A stretch of 7,779 nt of DNA, from positions 1 to 7,779 of the forward strand of contig SLHN01000292.1 in NCBI GenBank assembly GCA_007136145.1, written 5' to 3'. The number at the start of each line of letters is the position of its first letter. The stretch's first letter is position 1. This stretch comes from Thioalkalivibrio sp. (GTDB lineage Bacteria > Pseudomonadota > Gammaproteobacteria > Ectothiorhodospirales > Ectothiorhodospiraceae). Position numbers and translations under genes: made by a program. Positions 1 through 7,175 of the stretch are shown piece after piece. The notes under the pieces are model-generated. The model saw only the letters and a program-made list of their open reading frames with translations, searched no databases and was not told the origin of the DNA.

Positions 1-783
1 CCCGTTTTGATTCCCATCCTGGATGGCGGTCCCAGCGTGGATGTGCTCCGGGTCAGCGTGGGTCCAGAAGGGCCGGAGGTCGAGTTCGAGGGGGGGATTC
101 GGGCATTGAGCCTGGAACGCCTGACCGAGGCTTTGGGATGGCCCAGGTTTGCCGGCAAGCTGGCCGGAATCATCCCCCGCGTGTCCTATGACGCCGATGG
201 GCTCCGGGTCGATGGCCGTCTTCTGGTGCAGGTGTTTGAAGGCGAGGCGGTGCTGCGTGATCTGCGAATCCGCGATCTGTTCGGGGTGGCGCCAGTACTC
301 GAGGTGTCCGCCGAAATCCGCCGCCTGGAACTCGAGCTTCTGACCCGGGCGTTCGATTTCGGGCGGATCGAGGGCCGGTTGTCCGGGCGACTCGACGACC
401 TCGTGCTGGTGGGCTGGCAGCCGTATCAGATGCGGCTGACGCTAGGTACTCCCACCGAGGATCCGGGGCGCCGGCGCATCAGTCAGCGTGCGGTGGAAAA
501 TCTGGCGGCGATTGGTGGCGGCATTCAGGGAGCGCTGTCGATGGTATTCCTTCGTTTCTTCGAGGACTTTTCCTACCGGCAACTCGGTTTCAGTTGCGAA
601 CTGGAAGGTACCGTTTGCAAGGCGTCGGGTGTTGCCGACGGGCCGAACGACTCGTTCGTTCTGGTGCAGGGTGGTGGTTTGCCCCGGATCGATGTCATCG
701 GCCATAACCGGCGCGTGGATTGGCCCGAGTTGGTTCGGCGTCTGGATGCTGTTCGAGAAGGGCCTCCGCCTGTTGTACAGTAG
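1..783 (+). CDS. YdbH-family intermembrane phospholipid transport protein, C-terminal part
   Basis: This is the C-terminal 260 residues of what should be a much longer protein. The frame is open at base 1, so the true start lies upstream, and the TTG at position 7 is not a credible start. The sequence is rich in alternating hydrophobic and charged strands, as in the repetitive beta-rich AsmA-like/DUF748 proteins. Its last 80 residues carry a segment I associate with YdbH-family C-termini: FFEDFSYRQLGFSCELEG, a second cysteine shortly after, then GGGLPRIDVIGHNRRVDW. YdbH is known in E. coli as one of three AsmA-like proteins (with TamB and YhdP) that carry phospholipids from the inner to the outer membrane, working with the lipoprotein YnbE and periplasmic YdbL. 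The next gene encodes a YdbL-domain lipoprotein, which strongly supports the call. Without the N-terminus the anchor helix and full length cannot be checked. Confidence 0.8.
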   Translation, partial: PVLIPILDGGPSVDVLRVSVGPEGPEVEFEGGIRALSLERLTEALGWPRFAGKLAGIIPRVSYDADGLRVDGRLLVQVFEGEAVLRDLRIRDLFGVAPVLEVSAEIRRLELELLTRAFDFGRIEGRLSGRLDDLVLVGWQPYQMRLTLGTPTEDPGRRRISQRAVENLAAIGGGIQGALSMVFLRFFEDFSYRQLGFSCELEGTVCKASGVADGPNDSFVLVQGGGLPRIDVIGHNRRVDWPELVRRLDAVREGPPPVVQ

Positions 784-902
784 ATCATGAAAGGCAGCAG
801 AGCGACCGTGCGGTGCGTTGGGGCCGCGCATCGGCGACGGCGTTGGGCTGGTCCCGGTGCCACATGTTTTCTCTATCCGCTTCGACTTCGAGGAGTGTAG
901 CC

Positions 903-1520
903 ATGAAGGCCATACAGCGTCTGTCGGTGATCTCGTTGCTGGTTCTGGTGACCAGCGCTTGTGTAACCATACACATCTACTTCCCGGCGGCGGCGGCTGA
1001 GGAAGCGGCGCGGGTCATTGTCCGGGATGTACTTGATTTGCAGGATCCCGGGGTCAACGAGACGGACCGAACCAACGGGCCGACGAGCCGTGGCCCATCG
1101 TCTTCGTCGAGTCTGATGCTGCTGGCCTGGGCGTTGGACCGGGTCGTGCCGCCAGCCGCCGCGCAGGCGCCGGATCTGCGGGTCGAAACCCCGACGACAA
1201 ACCGGCTGCGGGCGGCGATGCGTGCGCGCAATGCGGAGTTGGGCCCTCACTTGCGTAGCGGGGCGGTTGGCTTCGGGCGCGATGGATTCGTCGCGATCCG
1301 GGACCTTTCCGAAGTGCCATTGAGGGATCGCGCGCAGGTGCAGCGGCTGGTGCGCGAGGAAAACGCGGACCGCAGCGCACTGTACAAGGAGATTGCCCGC
1401 GCCAACGACCGGCCGGACTGGGAATCGAACATTCAGCAGACTTTCGCCCGGGTCTGGGTCGACGAGGCTCCATCTGGCTACTGGTACCAGGACGGCGGCG
1501 GTAACTGGCGCCAGAAGTGA
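903..1520 (+). CDS. DUF1318 (YdbL-like) lipoprotein, probable partner of YdbH
   Basis: A 205-residue secreted lipoprotein. The ATG at 903 is chosen because GAGGAG lies 7 bases upstream (890-895) and it opens directly on a signal peptide (MKAIQRL, then SVISLLVLVTSA) ending in cysteine 20. The lipobox TSAC is slightly atypical at -3. Residues 21-45 (VTIHIYFPAAAAEEAARVI) form a short strand-plus-helix module that could play the part of YnbE. Residues 46-70 are a polar, serine-rich linker. Residues 71-89 (LMLLAWALDRVVPPAAAQA) are hydrophobic and look like a second signal peptide kept inside the protein. Residues 100-205 match the YdbL/DUF1318 domain, with a middle block VAIRDLSEVPLRDRAQV and the typical aromatic end GYWYQDGGGNWRQK. 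In E. coli, YnbE and YdbL are separate proteins that assemble with, or assist, YdbH; here they appear fused. Cotranscription with the YdbH-like gene (119-base gap) is likely. Confidence 0.82.
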   Translation: MKAIQRLSVISLLVLVTSACVTIHIYFPAAAAEEAARVIVRDVLDLQDPGVNETDRTNGPTSRGPSSSSSLMLLAWALDRVVPPAAAQAPDLRVETPTTNRLRAAMRARNAELGPHLRSGAVGFGRDGFVAIRDLSEVPLRDRAQVQRLVREENADRSALYKEIARANDRPDWESNIQQTFARVWVDEAPSGYWYQDGGGNWRQK

Positions 1521-2887
1521 GTTCTGATCAGGCGGCAGCGAGTCGGATCGGTGACTGGTGGCGGCGGGCCGATGAGCTTCTGAACCGGTCGGATCTCGCG
1601 GCCCTGCCGCGGGTACAGGCGGTGACCGTGGGTATTGTCCGCGGCCTGACCGGAATCGTTCGCGAGGCGGCCGAGGGTCAGCTCACGCTGCGCGCGATGA
1701 GTCTGGTCTACACCACCTTGCTGTCTGTTGTTCCATTACTGGCGTTGTCTTTTTCAGTACTCAAGGCCTTCGGTGCGCACAATGCGGTGGAGCCCTTGAT
1801 GTTGGGGCTGCTGGAACCGCTGGGCGAGCAGGGTGAGGAGATCACCCGGAACGTGCTGACTTTCGTCGACAACATGCGGGTCGGCGTGCTTGGTTTCGTG
1901 GGCCTGCTGTTTCTGGTGTACACGGTGATTTCGCTGGTGCAGAAGATCGAACTTGCGTTCAACGGCATCTGGCACGTTCAGGGGATGCGCAGCCTGGGTC
2001 AGCGGTTCAGCAATTACCTGTCGGTGATCATGATCGGGCCGCTGTTGGTGGTCTCGGCGCTCGGTGTCAGCGCGACGGTGATGTCCTCGCGTTTGATGCA
2101 GACCGTGACCGCGGTCGAGCCTTTCGGCAGCCTTTTTTCCGCCGCCTCCAGCCTCTTGCCCTTCGCGCTGATTGTTGCCGCCTTCACTTTCATTTACGTC
2201 TTCGTGCCGAATACCAAGGTGCGGCTACTGCCAGCGGTCATCGGAGCGCTCGTTGCAGGGCTGCTCTGGCAGGGTGCAGGCTGGGGTTTTGCAGCCATGG
2301 TGGCGGGTTCCACGCGTTTCGACGCCATCTACTCTGGTTTCGCGATCGTGATCATGCTGTTGATCTGGGTCTATCTGGCCTGGCTCATCCTGCTGATCGG
2401 ATCGAACATCGCGTTCTATATCCAGTATCCCGAATATATCCGGGTGCGGGGGGCGGGGTCGCGCATATCGGGTGCAATGCACGAACGCCTTGGGCTGCAC
2501 CTGATGGCGCGCGTCGGGCAGTCCTTTCTGAACGGTTCACCCGCGCCGGCACTGGACGACCTCGCACATGAATTGCAGGTTCCGAGCCGGTCGCTTGCCG
2601 GGGCCGCAAAGGATCTGCACAAGGCAGGCCTGCTGGTGACGGTCGGCGAGGATGACTCCCGTTACGTGCCGGGCCGTGATCTGGCGAGAATCGGAGTCAA
2701 CGAGATTCTACTGGCTCTGCGCGGTGACGATGACGATTTTCTGCATGGCCGGCTGAAGGGTGACGATGCGGTCGAGGAACTTGTTTCGAGGTTGGACACG
2801 AACCGCTCCGACGCACTGGACTCGTTGAGTCTGCGCGACCTTCTGACGGACGGAATAACCGCGGATGCGGAAAGCCGGCGAGGTTGA
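1517..2887 (+). CDS. YihY/BrkB (UPF0761) family inner membrane protein
   Basis: A 456-residue polytopic membrane protein. The start is a GTG at 1517 that overlaps the preceding TGA stop (GTGA), pointing to translational coupling with the lipoprotein gene. About six membrane segments are visible near residues 62-85, 122-143, 168-190, 207-231, 237-262 and 271-300. Family hallmarks include SLVYTTLLSVVPLLALS in the first helix, the FVPNTKV turn after the fourth, and TRFDAIYSGFAIVIMLLIWVY before the last. Residues 320-395 form a soluble C-terminal domain with a winged-helix look (DDLAHELQVPSRSLAGAAKDL, then GLLV), followed by an acidic tail. This makes it the long form; E. coli YihY, about 290 residues, lacks that extension. 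The family was formerly misnamed ribonuclease BN and its molecular function is not settled. Its place behind a YdbH/YdbL pair suggests an envelope role, which is inference. Confidence 0.9.
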   Translation: MSSDQAAASRIGDWWRRADELLNRSDLAALPRVQAVTVGIVRGLTGIVREAAEGQLTLRAMSLVYTTLLSVVPLLALSFSVLKAFGAHNAVEPLMLGLLEPLGEQGEEITRNVLTFVDNMRVGVLGFVGLLFLVYTVISLVQKIELAFNGIWHVQGMRSLGQRFSNYLSVIMIGPLLVVSALGVSATVMSSRLMQTVTAVEPFGSLFSAASSLLPFALIVAAFTFIYVFVPNTKVRLLPAVIGALVAGLLWQGAGWGFAAMVAGSTRFDAIYSGFAIVIMLLIWVYLAWLILLIGSNIAFYIQYPEYIRVRGAGSRISGAMHERLGLHLMARVGQSFLNGSPAPALDDLAHELQVPSRSLAGAAKDLHKAGLLVTVGEDDSRYVPGRDLARIGVNEILLALRGDDDDFLHGRLKGDDAVEELVSRLDTNRSDALDSLSLRDLLTDGITADAESRRG

Positions 2888-2901
2888 TGACTTCCGCCCG
2901 G

Positions 2902-3108
2902 TTACTTTCGGGACTGGAACAGGAAATAGACGCCAGCGGCAATGAAGATGGCTGCGATTACCAGCGCGCCAATACCGCCGATGCTCTGGCCTTCGCTGAC
3001 AGTAAGTCGGCTGAGAAAGATCTCGCCGCTGTAGAGTGCATAGGTGCCGATACCGATCAGGACCAGACCGACGATCACGAGCCCTTCATCGATACGCCGA
3101 CGTCTCAT
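2902..3108 (-). CDS. Small two-helix inner membrane protein, unknown function
   Basis: A 68-residue protein I do not recognise by family. It begins with a positively charged cap (MRRRRIDEG), followed by a hydrophobic helix at residues 10-27, a short polar stretch (EIFLSRLTVSEGQS), a second helix rich in Gly, Ala and Ile at residues 44-65, and a basic end (QSRK). By the positive-inside rule both termini should be cytoplasmic. The ATG at 3108 is supported by GGAGG at 3117-3121, 8 bases upstream, a strong ribosome binding site. The gene lies 117 bases downstream of the CFA synthase on the same strand, so it may be the last gene of that transcript. Its stop is 14 bases from the stop of the convergent YihY-like gene. 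Expression is plausible from the ribosome site and the clean membrane topology. Function is unknown. Confidence 0.72.
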   Translation of the reverse strand: MRRRRIDEGLVIVGLVLIGIGTYALYSGEIFLSRLTVSEGQSIGGIGALVIAAIFIAAGVYFLFQSRK

Positions 3109-3225
3109 GCCCTCTGCCTCCAGGATTGCTTGATCGGATCCGTCGGGAGTTTTCCCAACCGCTGACCCCGCCGCAAACCGGTTTCGGCAAGGATATGCGA
3201 CAGCCGTTTCGGAGGGTTACGGCCA

Positions 3226-4404
3226 TCAGGGCCGATAAAGGTAGTCGCGAGTGATTGGGACCACGCCGTGACGTTTTGCCGCCTGCACCTGGAAGACCAC
3301 CTGGTCCCAATGCCGGAAGGTACCTTCGCAGGATGCCAGATAAAACTCCCACATTCGGCAGAAACGCTCGTCGAAGCGATCCGCCACCTCGGTTCGTGTT
3401 GCCTGGAAGCGGCGGAACCATTCCGCAAGGGTTTCCGCATAATGCAGACGCCAGACTTCGATGTCCGTGATCATCAATGGCGTCGGTTCAAGCGCCGCCG
3501 AGAGTTCCGAGAGCGCGGGCGTGTAGCCGCCCGGGAAGATATAGCGCCGCAGCCACGCATTCGTGATGCCGGGGCCGTTGGTGCGTCCAATCGTGTGCAG
3601 CAGGGCAACTCCGTCTCCGTTCAGAAGGTCGTCCAGTTTCTGAAAAAAGGAAGTGTAATACGGTTGGCCGACGTGCTCGAACATGCCGACACTGACAATG
3701 CGATCGTATTGTCCGTGGTGTTCGCGATAATCGCGGAGCTGGAAGGTTACCTGGTCTTCCAGGCCGTTTCTGACGCATTCCGCACGTGCAACGCGCAACT
3801 GCTCGCGTGAAAGAGTCAGGCCGTCGACCGATACCCCATGTTCCCGGGCGAGGTGGAGTGCGAGACCGCCCCAACCACTGCCGATGTCCAGCACGCGCAT
3901 GCCGGGTTCCAGACACAGCTTGCGCGCGAGAAGGCGGCATTTTGCCTCCTGAGCCTGTTCCAGTGTCATGTCCGGCCGCTCGAAGTAGGCACAGGAATAG
4001 AACATGCCCTTATCCAGGAAACGACGGAACAGCCACTCGTCGATGTCGTAGTGGTGGGACACGTTCCGATAGGCGCGGCGGACGCGGTTGCCCTGTTGCA
4101 GAAGCTTGCGCAGAAATCCAAGTGGTTTCCTGGTGCGATTCGAAAAGAAACCGGCAAAGTTGCCCATGGTCATGTCCAGCACCGCGCGCAATCCCTCGTC
4201 GCCAGGATTCCAGGCTTCCTCCATATACGTCTGGCCGAATTCGAATCCAGGGTCGTAGGCGATCCGCCGGATGGTCCCCGGATCCCTGAAACGGATTGTT
4301 GCCTCTGGTTGCCCTGCGCCAAATCTGCGGATGGAACCATCGGGCATCGCGAGATTCAGGGTGCCGTGGGTGACATGCTGTTCAAGGAGTGCGAAGAGCG
4401 TCAT
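3226..4404 (-). CDS. cfa: Cyclopropane-fatty-acyl-phospholipid synthase
   Basis: A 392-residue SAM-dependent enzyme that adds a methylene bridge across cis double bonds of membrane phospholipid acyl chains, acting at the cytoplasmic face of the inner membrane. An N-terminal lipid-binding region (residues 1-110) contains the family-typical AYDPGFEFGQTYMEEAW. The catalytic domain follows: HHYDI (117-121), YSCAYF (136-141), the SAM-binding loop VLDIGSGWGGLA (171-182), GMFEHVG (240-246), and HTIG (270-273). Residues corresponding to the bicarbonate-binding set of the E. coli enzyme are all present: Cys138, Glu243, His270, Ile272 and Tyr322 (in LHYAETLAEW). Length is close to E. coli Cfa (382). 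The ATG at 4404 has a moderate AGGGA site 8 bases upstream. I see no clear promoter in the 145 bases before it. Several genomes carry related paralogues of unknown substrate, but the full residue set favours a true synthase. Confidence 0.93.
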   Translation of the reverse strand: MTLFALLEQHVTHGTLNLAMPDGSIRRFGAGQPEATIRFRDPGTIRRIAYDPGFEFGQTYMEEAWNPGDEGLRAVLDMTMGNFAGFFSNRTRKPLGFLRKLLQQGNRVRRAYRNVSHHYDIDEWLFRRFLDKGMFYSCAYFERPDMTLEQAQEAKCRLLARKLCLEPGMRVLDIGSGWGGLALHLAREHGVSVDGLTLSREQLRVARAECVRNGLEDQVTFQLRDYREHHGQYDRIVSVGMFEHVGQPYYTSFFQKLDDLLNGDGVALLHTIGRTNGPGITNAWLRRYIFPGGYTPALSELSAALEPTPLMITDIEVWRLHYAETLAEWFRRFQATRTEVADRFDERFCRMWEFYLASCEGTFRHWDQVVFQVQAAKRHGVVPITRDYLYRP

Positions 4405-4549
4405 GGTCTCGTTCCCTGGATGTGTGCGGTTATCGCGTCATTGCACAGCTAACGGCGCGAACCCGTCGTTTCCGCGGACTCGGAGCAATGTGTTCCCGGT
4501 CTTTGTTTTCCTGCGTGATGCTCCTTTGCGCGCGTATGGTTCCCGTGGT

Positions 4550-6103
4550 TCAGTGATCGGTGATCAATCCGTGCCGGTCGAGCAGGGTCAGCGTCTCCCG
4601 GACGTAGCTTCCGATTTCGCCGCGAATGGCCTCAGGTGTACCCTTCCGCAGGAGTCGCGTCAATGCCGAATCCCGAGCGGCCGCGGCCATCATCGCCTCG
4701 ACCACCGCCGCCGGATCCCGTTGGCCATCAAGCAGTGGCAGCAAGCGAACCGAAATCGGATCCAGCTGCAGGGTCTGGTGTCTTGGTGTCGGAATAAGAT
4801 TCTCACCCCCGTCGGCAAGAACACGCGCCAGCCGAGCTGCCTGGGGGCCGGTGTTGGCGCAGGTGTCCGGCCTGGGTCGGGTGCCCGTGCCCGCTGGCGA
4901 GAGCGTGGCTTGCACCCCGCCGGAGATGAACAGATTGAAGAGTTCATGCCCGATTCGCGAGAGATCCTGGGCGCTCGTCGGGGTTCCCGCCTTCGTCAGG
5001 CGGTGATGCACTTCCGGAAGCACCCCGGCGAGCGTTTGACCCTGCGGGAAGCTCTCGCCCAGTCTCTCGATCACCGCGCGCAGTAGTGGCGTCCCCGGTT
5101 CGAAGTGCTGGCCAGTAGCGCCGCGATAGCCGCCATCCTCGTCGGGAATCAGGTCGGTGTACAGAGGTAGCGCGAGAAGGCTATCGAGGTCGACATCCCG
5201 GGTCAGTGGCTCCGAGTCCCGACAGAACAGCGACTGCCGAAACCCGCGCAGGCGCAGGAAATCCGCGTACTGTTCTTCCTCGACCAGGTCATCGAAGCGC
5301 GCCAGACTGGATTCGGCGGCTTCCCCGAGAGTGGATGGGAACATCGTGTGCAATTGCGCATCGGCAAGGTATTGCAGGCCATGCCGGGACGCACGTCGGA
5401 CCATTTCGCTGAAAAGGAAAGCTTCGTTCGTTTCTTCCAGATATTCGTGGTAGAGATAGCTGTCCCGAGCGGCCCGCAGTCTCTGGACTTCGTGTCGTAC
5501 CCAGTCGTGTCCACGCGGGCTGGAGTCCAGTGGTGTTGCCAGGAACTCCAGCATATCGCGAGCGGCGGCAAGTCGTTCCCGGGGGCTCCCACGATCGCGG
5601 GCGTGGTGCAGCAGCATGTCGCGCAGCATGCTGCGCTGCCGCCCACCCGGCAGGGTGTTATAGCTGATGTAGGCGATGCCTCCGGGCGCCAGCCGTTGTC
5701 CGCAGACGGCGAGGATGTGTTCCCGGACTTTCGGTGGCACCCAGGAAAACACGCCATGCACGATGATGAAGTCGAACGGTTCTCCCTGTGCCGGGAAATC
5801 CATGATGTCCTGATGCCGGATCTCCGCGTTCGAGAGTCCAAGCGCGTCGACCCATTGCATGCCCTGGAACGCTTGGGATCGGGAAAGCTCGAGGCCCAGA
5901 CATTGCGTGAGGGGATGGAACCAGGCGATCGGCAACAGGTTGCCACCGGAGGCGCATCCGAGCTCCAGCACCCTGGCCCGCGTGGGGTCGGGTGAGTCGA
6001 GGCCAAAAAATCGCCCGATGACCGCCAAGCGGTCCGGGTGGGTCTCGGTGATCGGAAAGCTCTCGTAGGGAATCTCGTCGTAGCCGGCAAGCGAATCGGT
6101 CAT
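4550..6103 (-). CDS. Class I SAM-dependent methyltransferase with methyltransferase regulatory domain
   Basis: A 517-residue protein. The open frame runs back to 6163, but the ATG at 6103 is preferred because family members begin with a short lead into YDEIPYESFPITETHPDRLA, seen here at residues 8-27. The upstream ribosome site is weak. The Rossmann-type domain shows motif I VLELGCASGGNLLP (45-58), the acidic strand end GLELS (70-74), HQDIMDF (97-103) and FDFIIVHGVFSWVPP (110-124), and then YISYNTLPGG (145-154). Residues about 215-300 match the predicted regulatory domain found in this family (PF10119 type). Residues 440-517 form a C-terminal helical or winged-helix-like segment (DPISVRLLPLLDGQRD). 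Rickettsial outer membrane protein lysine methyltransferases have a similar overall plan, as I recall, so a protein-lysine substrate is possible but unproven. It lies downstream of a porin gene, separated by a strong terminator. Confidence 0.85.
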   Translation of the reverse strand: MTDSLAGYDEIPYESFPITETHPDRLAVIGRFFGLDSPDPTRARVLELGCASGGNLLPIAWFHPLTQCLGLELSRSQAFQGMQWVDALGLSNAEIRHQDIMDFPAQGEPFDFIIVHGVFSWVPPKVREHILAVCGQRLAPGGIAYISYNTLPGGRQRSMLRDMLLHHARDRGSPRERLAAARDMLEFLATPLDSSPRGHDWVRHEVQRLRAARDSYLYHEYLEETNEAFLFSEMVRRASRHGLQYLADAQLHTMFPSTLGEAAESSLARFDDLVEEEQYADFLRLRGFRQSLFCRDSEPLTRDVDLDSLLALPLYTDLIPDEDGGYRGATGQHFEPGTPLLRAVIERLGESFPQGQTLAGVLPEVHHRLTKAGTPTSAQDLSRIGHELFNLFISGGVQATLSPAGTGTRPRPDTCANTGPQAARLARVLADGGENLIPTPRHQTLQLDPISVRLLPLLDGQRDPAAVVEAMMAAAARDSALTRLLRKGTPEAIRGEIGSYVRETLTLLDRHGLITDH

Positions 6104-6262
6104 GATTGAAGATCGGATGGTTCGAGGTCCCGCAGTTTGGTGGAAAACCGGGGCAAATAACAAACTTGGCGATTGGATCGGGATACTTGCTTGGCCTCAG
6201 GGGAAATAGGCTCCCGCAGGGGCCGGGCAAGCCCTGTGTCGGGCTGAACTGCGCCAGATCAG

Positions 6263-6298
6263 TTGAGTGCGGCAAAAAAATTGAGTGCGGCAAAAAAA
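6263..6298. repeat. Perfect 18-bp tandem duplication at the porin terminator
   Basis: The unit TTGAGTGCGGCAAAAAAA occurs twice in immediate succession, at 6263-6280 and 6281-6298, without a mismatch. Each copy contributes seven adenines, which read as a T-tract on the minus strand. The first T-tract met by RNA polymerase (6292-6298) belongs to the intrinsic terminator beside it; the second (6274-6280) is a duplicate 18 bases further on. Confidence 0.95.
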
Positions 6299-6321
6299 TG
6301 GCGGCCCCATGGGGGCCGCCA
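6292..6321 (-). terminator. Intrinsic terminator of the TorF-like porin gene
   Basis: Read on the minus strand, a perfect 10-bp GC-rich stem (6312-6321 pairing with 6299-6308) with a 3-base loop is followed at once by seven T residues (6298-6292). It lies 28 bases after the porin stop codon. This is a textbook Rho-independent terminator and should largely separate porin transcription from the methyltransferase gene. Confidence 0.93.
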
Positions 6322-6349
6322 GCGCACCGTCCGGTTGGGAGACCAGGGA

Positions 6350-7021
6350 TCAGAAGCTGATGCTGTAACCGACCACGAACAGCGGGTCGTCGCTAACCAC
6401 ATCGCCATCGTTGTTCTGCGCATAGGTAAGGGAGATATCCCCATAATCGGTCGACTTGGTCAGGCCGAGACTCCAGAAGGTCCAGGTGGTGCTGTCGGGT
6501 TCCAGATCGACGTAACCAAGTTCAGCGTTGAGGCTGATGCTGGGAACCAATTCGAAGTCGCCTCCAACCTTGTAGACCATACTGCCCTTGAAGTCGCTAT
6601 CATCTGCGTTGAGCGCGTATTGGATGCTGGCATAGAACGGGCCGAATCCAACACTGCCATAGATGTCGCCGTAGTCGAAATCGTCAAGTGCGGGATAGTA
6701 GTAGTAGACATAGCCGAGATCGAAGTCCAGACCGCCCGCCTCGAATGTATAACCCGCGTAGAGGTCGACCTCTTGACCCTCGCCGCTGCCAAGCGTCGAT
6801 ACCCAGGTCCCCGCATAGAAGCCGGATTCGTGGCTATAGTCGATACCGCCCTGGACGACGGCGTTATTGTCGGAGGCACTGGTGCCCCAGAGGATGTAGT
6901 CACTGAATACACCGACATTGAACTCGACTTCGGCCTGCGCGGTGCTGAAACCGGCGGTGCCGACGAGCAGGGCGCCGGTTACGGCAGAACTGATGAGGGA
7001 CTTCTTGAGCGTGGCATGCAT
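6350..7021 (-). CDS. TorF-family putative porin (TIGR02001 type outer membrane protein)
   Basis: A 223-residue outer membrane beta-barrel precursor. The frame extends upstream to 7213, but the ATG at 7021 is right: AAGGAG (7029-7034) sits 7 bases before it and it opens directly on a signal peptide (MHATLKKSLISSAVTGALLV, cleaved after AQA at residue 30). The mature protein starts EVEFNVGVFSDYILWGTSAS and continues VQGGIDYSHESGFYAGTWVS, the conserved opening of TIGR02001 proteins. Alternating aromatic and small residues then form successive strands (DLDLGYVYYYYP-like, GSVGFGPFYASIQYAL, LNAELGYVDL, DISLTYAQ). The chain ends in VVGYSISF, a terminal phenylalanine fitting the BAM recognition signal. 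It is acidic and Asp-rich in the loops. The substrate is unknown. From memory, relatives are sometimes found beside glnK-amtB, which agrees with the sigma-54-type promoter seen upstream. It is transcribed alone, ending at the strong terminator. Confidence 0.9.
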   Translation of the reverse strand: MHATLKKSLISSAVTGALLVGTAGFSTAQAEVEFNVGVFSDYILWGTSASDNNAVVQGGIDYSHESGFYAGTWVSTLGSGEGQEVDLYAGYTFEAGGLDFDLGYVYYYYPALDDFDYGDIYGSVGFGPFYASIQYALNADDSDFKGSMVYKVGGDFELVPSISLNAELGYVDLEPDSTTWTFWSLGLTKSTDYGDISLTYAQNNDGDVVSDDPLFVVGYSISF

Positions 7022-7038
7022 TGTTGTTCTCCTTCGTT

Positions 7039-7051
7039 CATGTTTTACATG
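7039..7051. repeat. Small inverted repeat in the porin leader
   Basis: CATGT-TTT-ACATG gives a perfect 5-bp stem with a 3-base loop. In the porin mRNA it would lie between the predicted transcription start near 7075 and the ribosome binding site at 7029-7034. It is weak, and any effect on translation or message stability is speculative. Confidence 0.4.
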
Positions 7052-7085
7052 GGGTGACCGGGATCGAATCACTGGCAAACGAAGA

Positions 7086-7102
7086 AGCATCGATCGTGCC
7101 AA
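7086..7102 (-). promoter_or_regulatory. Sigma-54 (RpoN) promoter of the porin gene
   Basis: The minus strand reads TTGGCACGATCGATGCT. Against the sigma-54 consensus (YTGGCACG, four bases, TTGCW) this keeps the invariant GG (7100-7099) and GC (7088-7087) with exactly 10 bases between them, and departs only at one T of the -12 element. The transcription start would be near 7075, giving a leader of about 54 bases before the ATG at 7021. No competing sigma-70 promoter is obvious nearby. Sigma-54 promoters need an activator; two NtrC-like sites lie about 110-130 bases upstream of that start. Confidence 0.75.
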
Positions 7103-7175
7103 CTTTGGATCGTCGTTTCTTGTTGCATTTTTGTTGCGTCCTGTTGTGTTTTCATCAGTCCGTGCGCTCAGACAG

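Noticed and set aside
720..902. Upstream extension of the DUF1318 lipoprotein frame to position 720
   Set aside because: It would overlap the YdbH-like gene and bury the signal peptide; the ATG at 903 has a good ribosome site and starts directly on the signal peptide.
4405..4549. Search for a promoter or terminator between the methyltransferase and cfa
   Set aside because: No hairpin with a T-tract and no clear -35/-10 or -24/-12 pair was found; only a distant GGAGCA/TGCTCC pair occurs, too far apart to mean much.
4271..5086. Plus-strand open frame of 271 codons
   Set aside because: It lies antisense across the start of cfa, the intergenic gap and the end of the methyltransferase gene, and its translation shows no domain.
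6104..6163. 20-residue N-terminal extension of the methyltransferase
   Set aside because: It requires a TTG start with no clear ribosome site, and the family-typical start region begins just after the ATG at 6103.
6263..7057. Plus-strand open frame of 264 codons opposite the porin gene
   Set aside because: It is the antisense shadow of the porin: its start lies in the terminator repeat and it covers the porin gene, whose signal peptide, barrel pattern and C-terminal phenylalanine are convincing.
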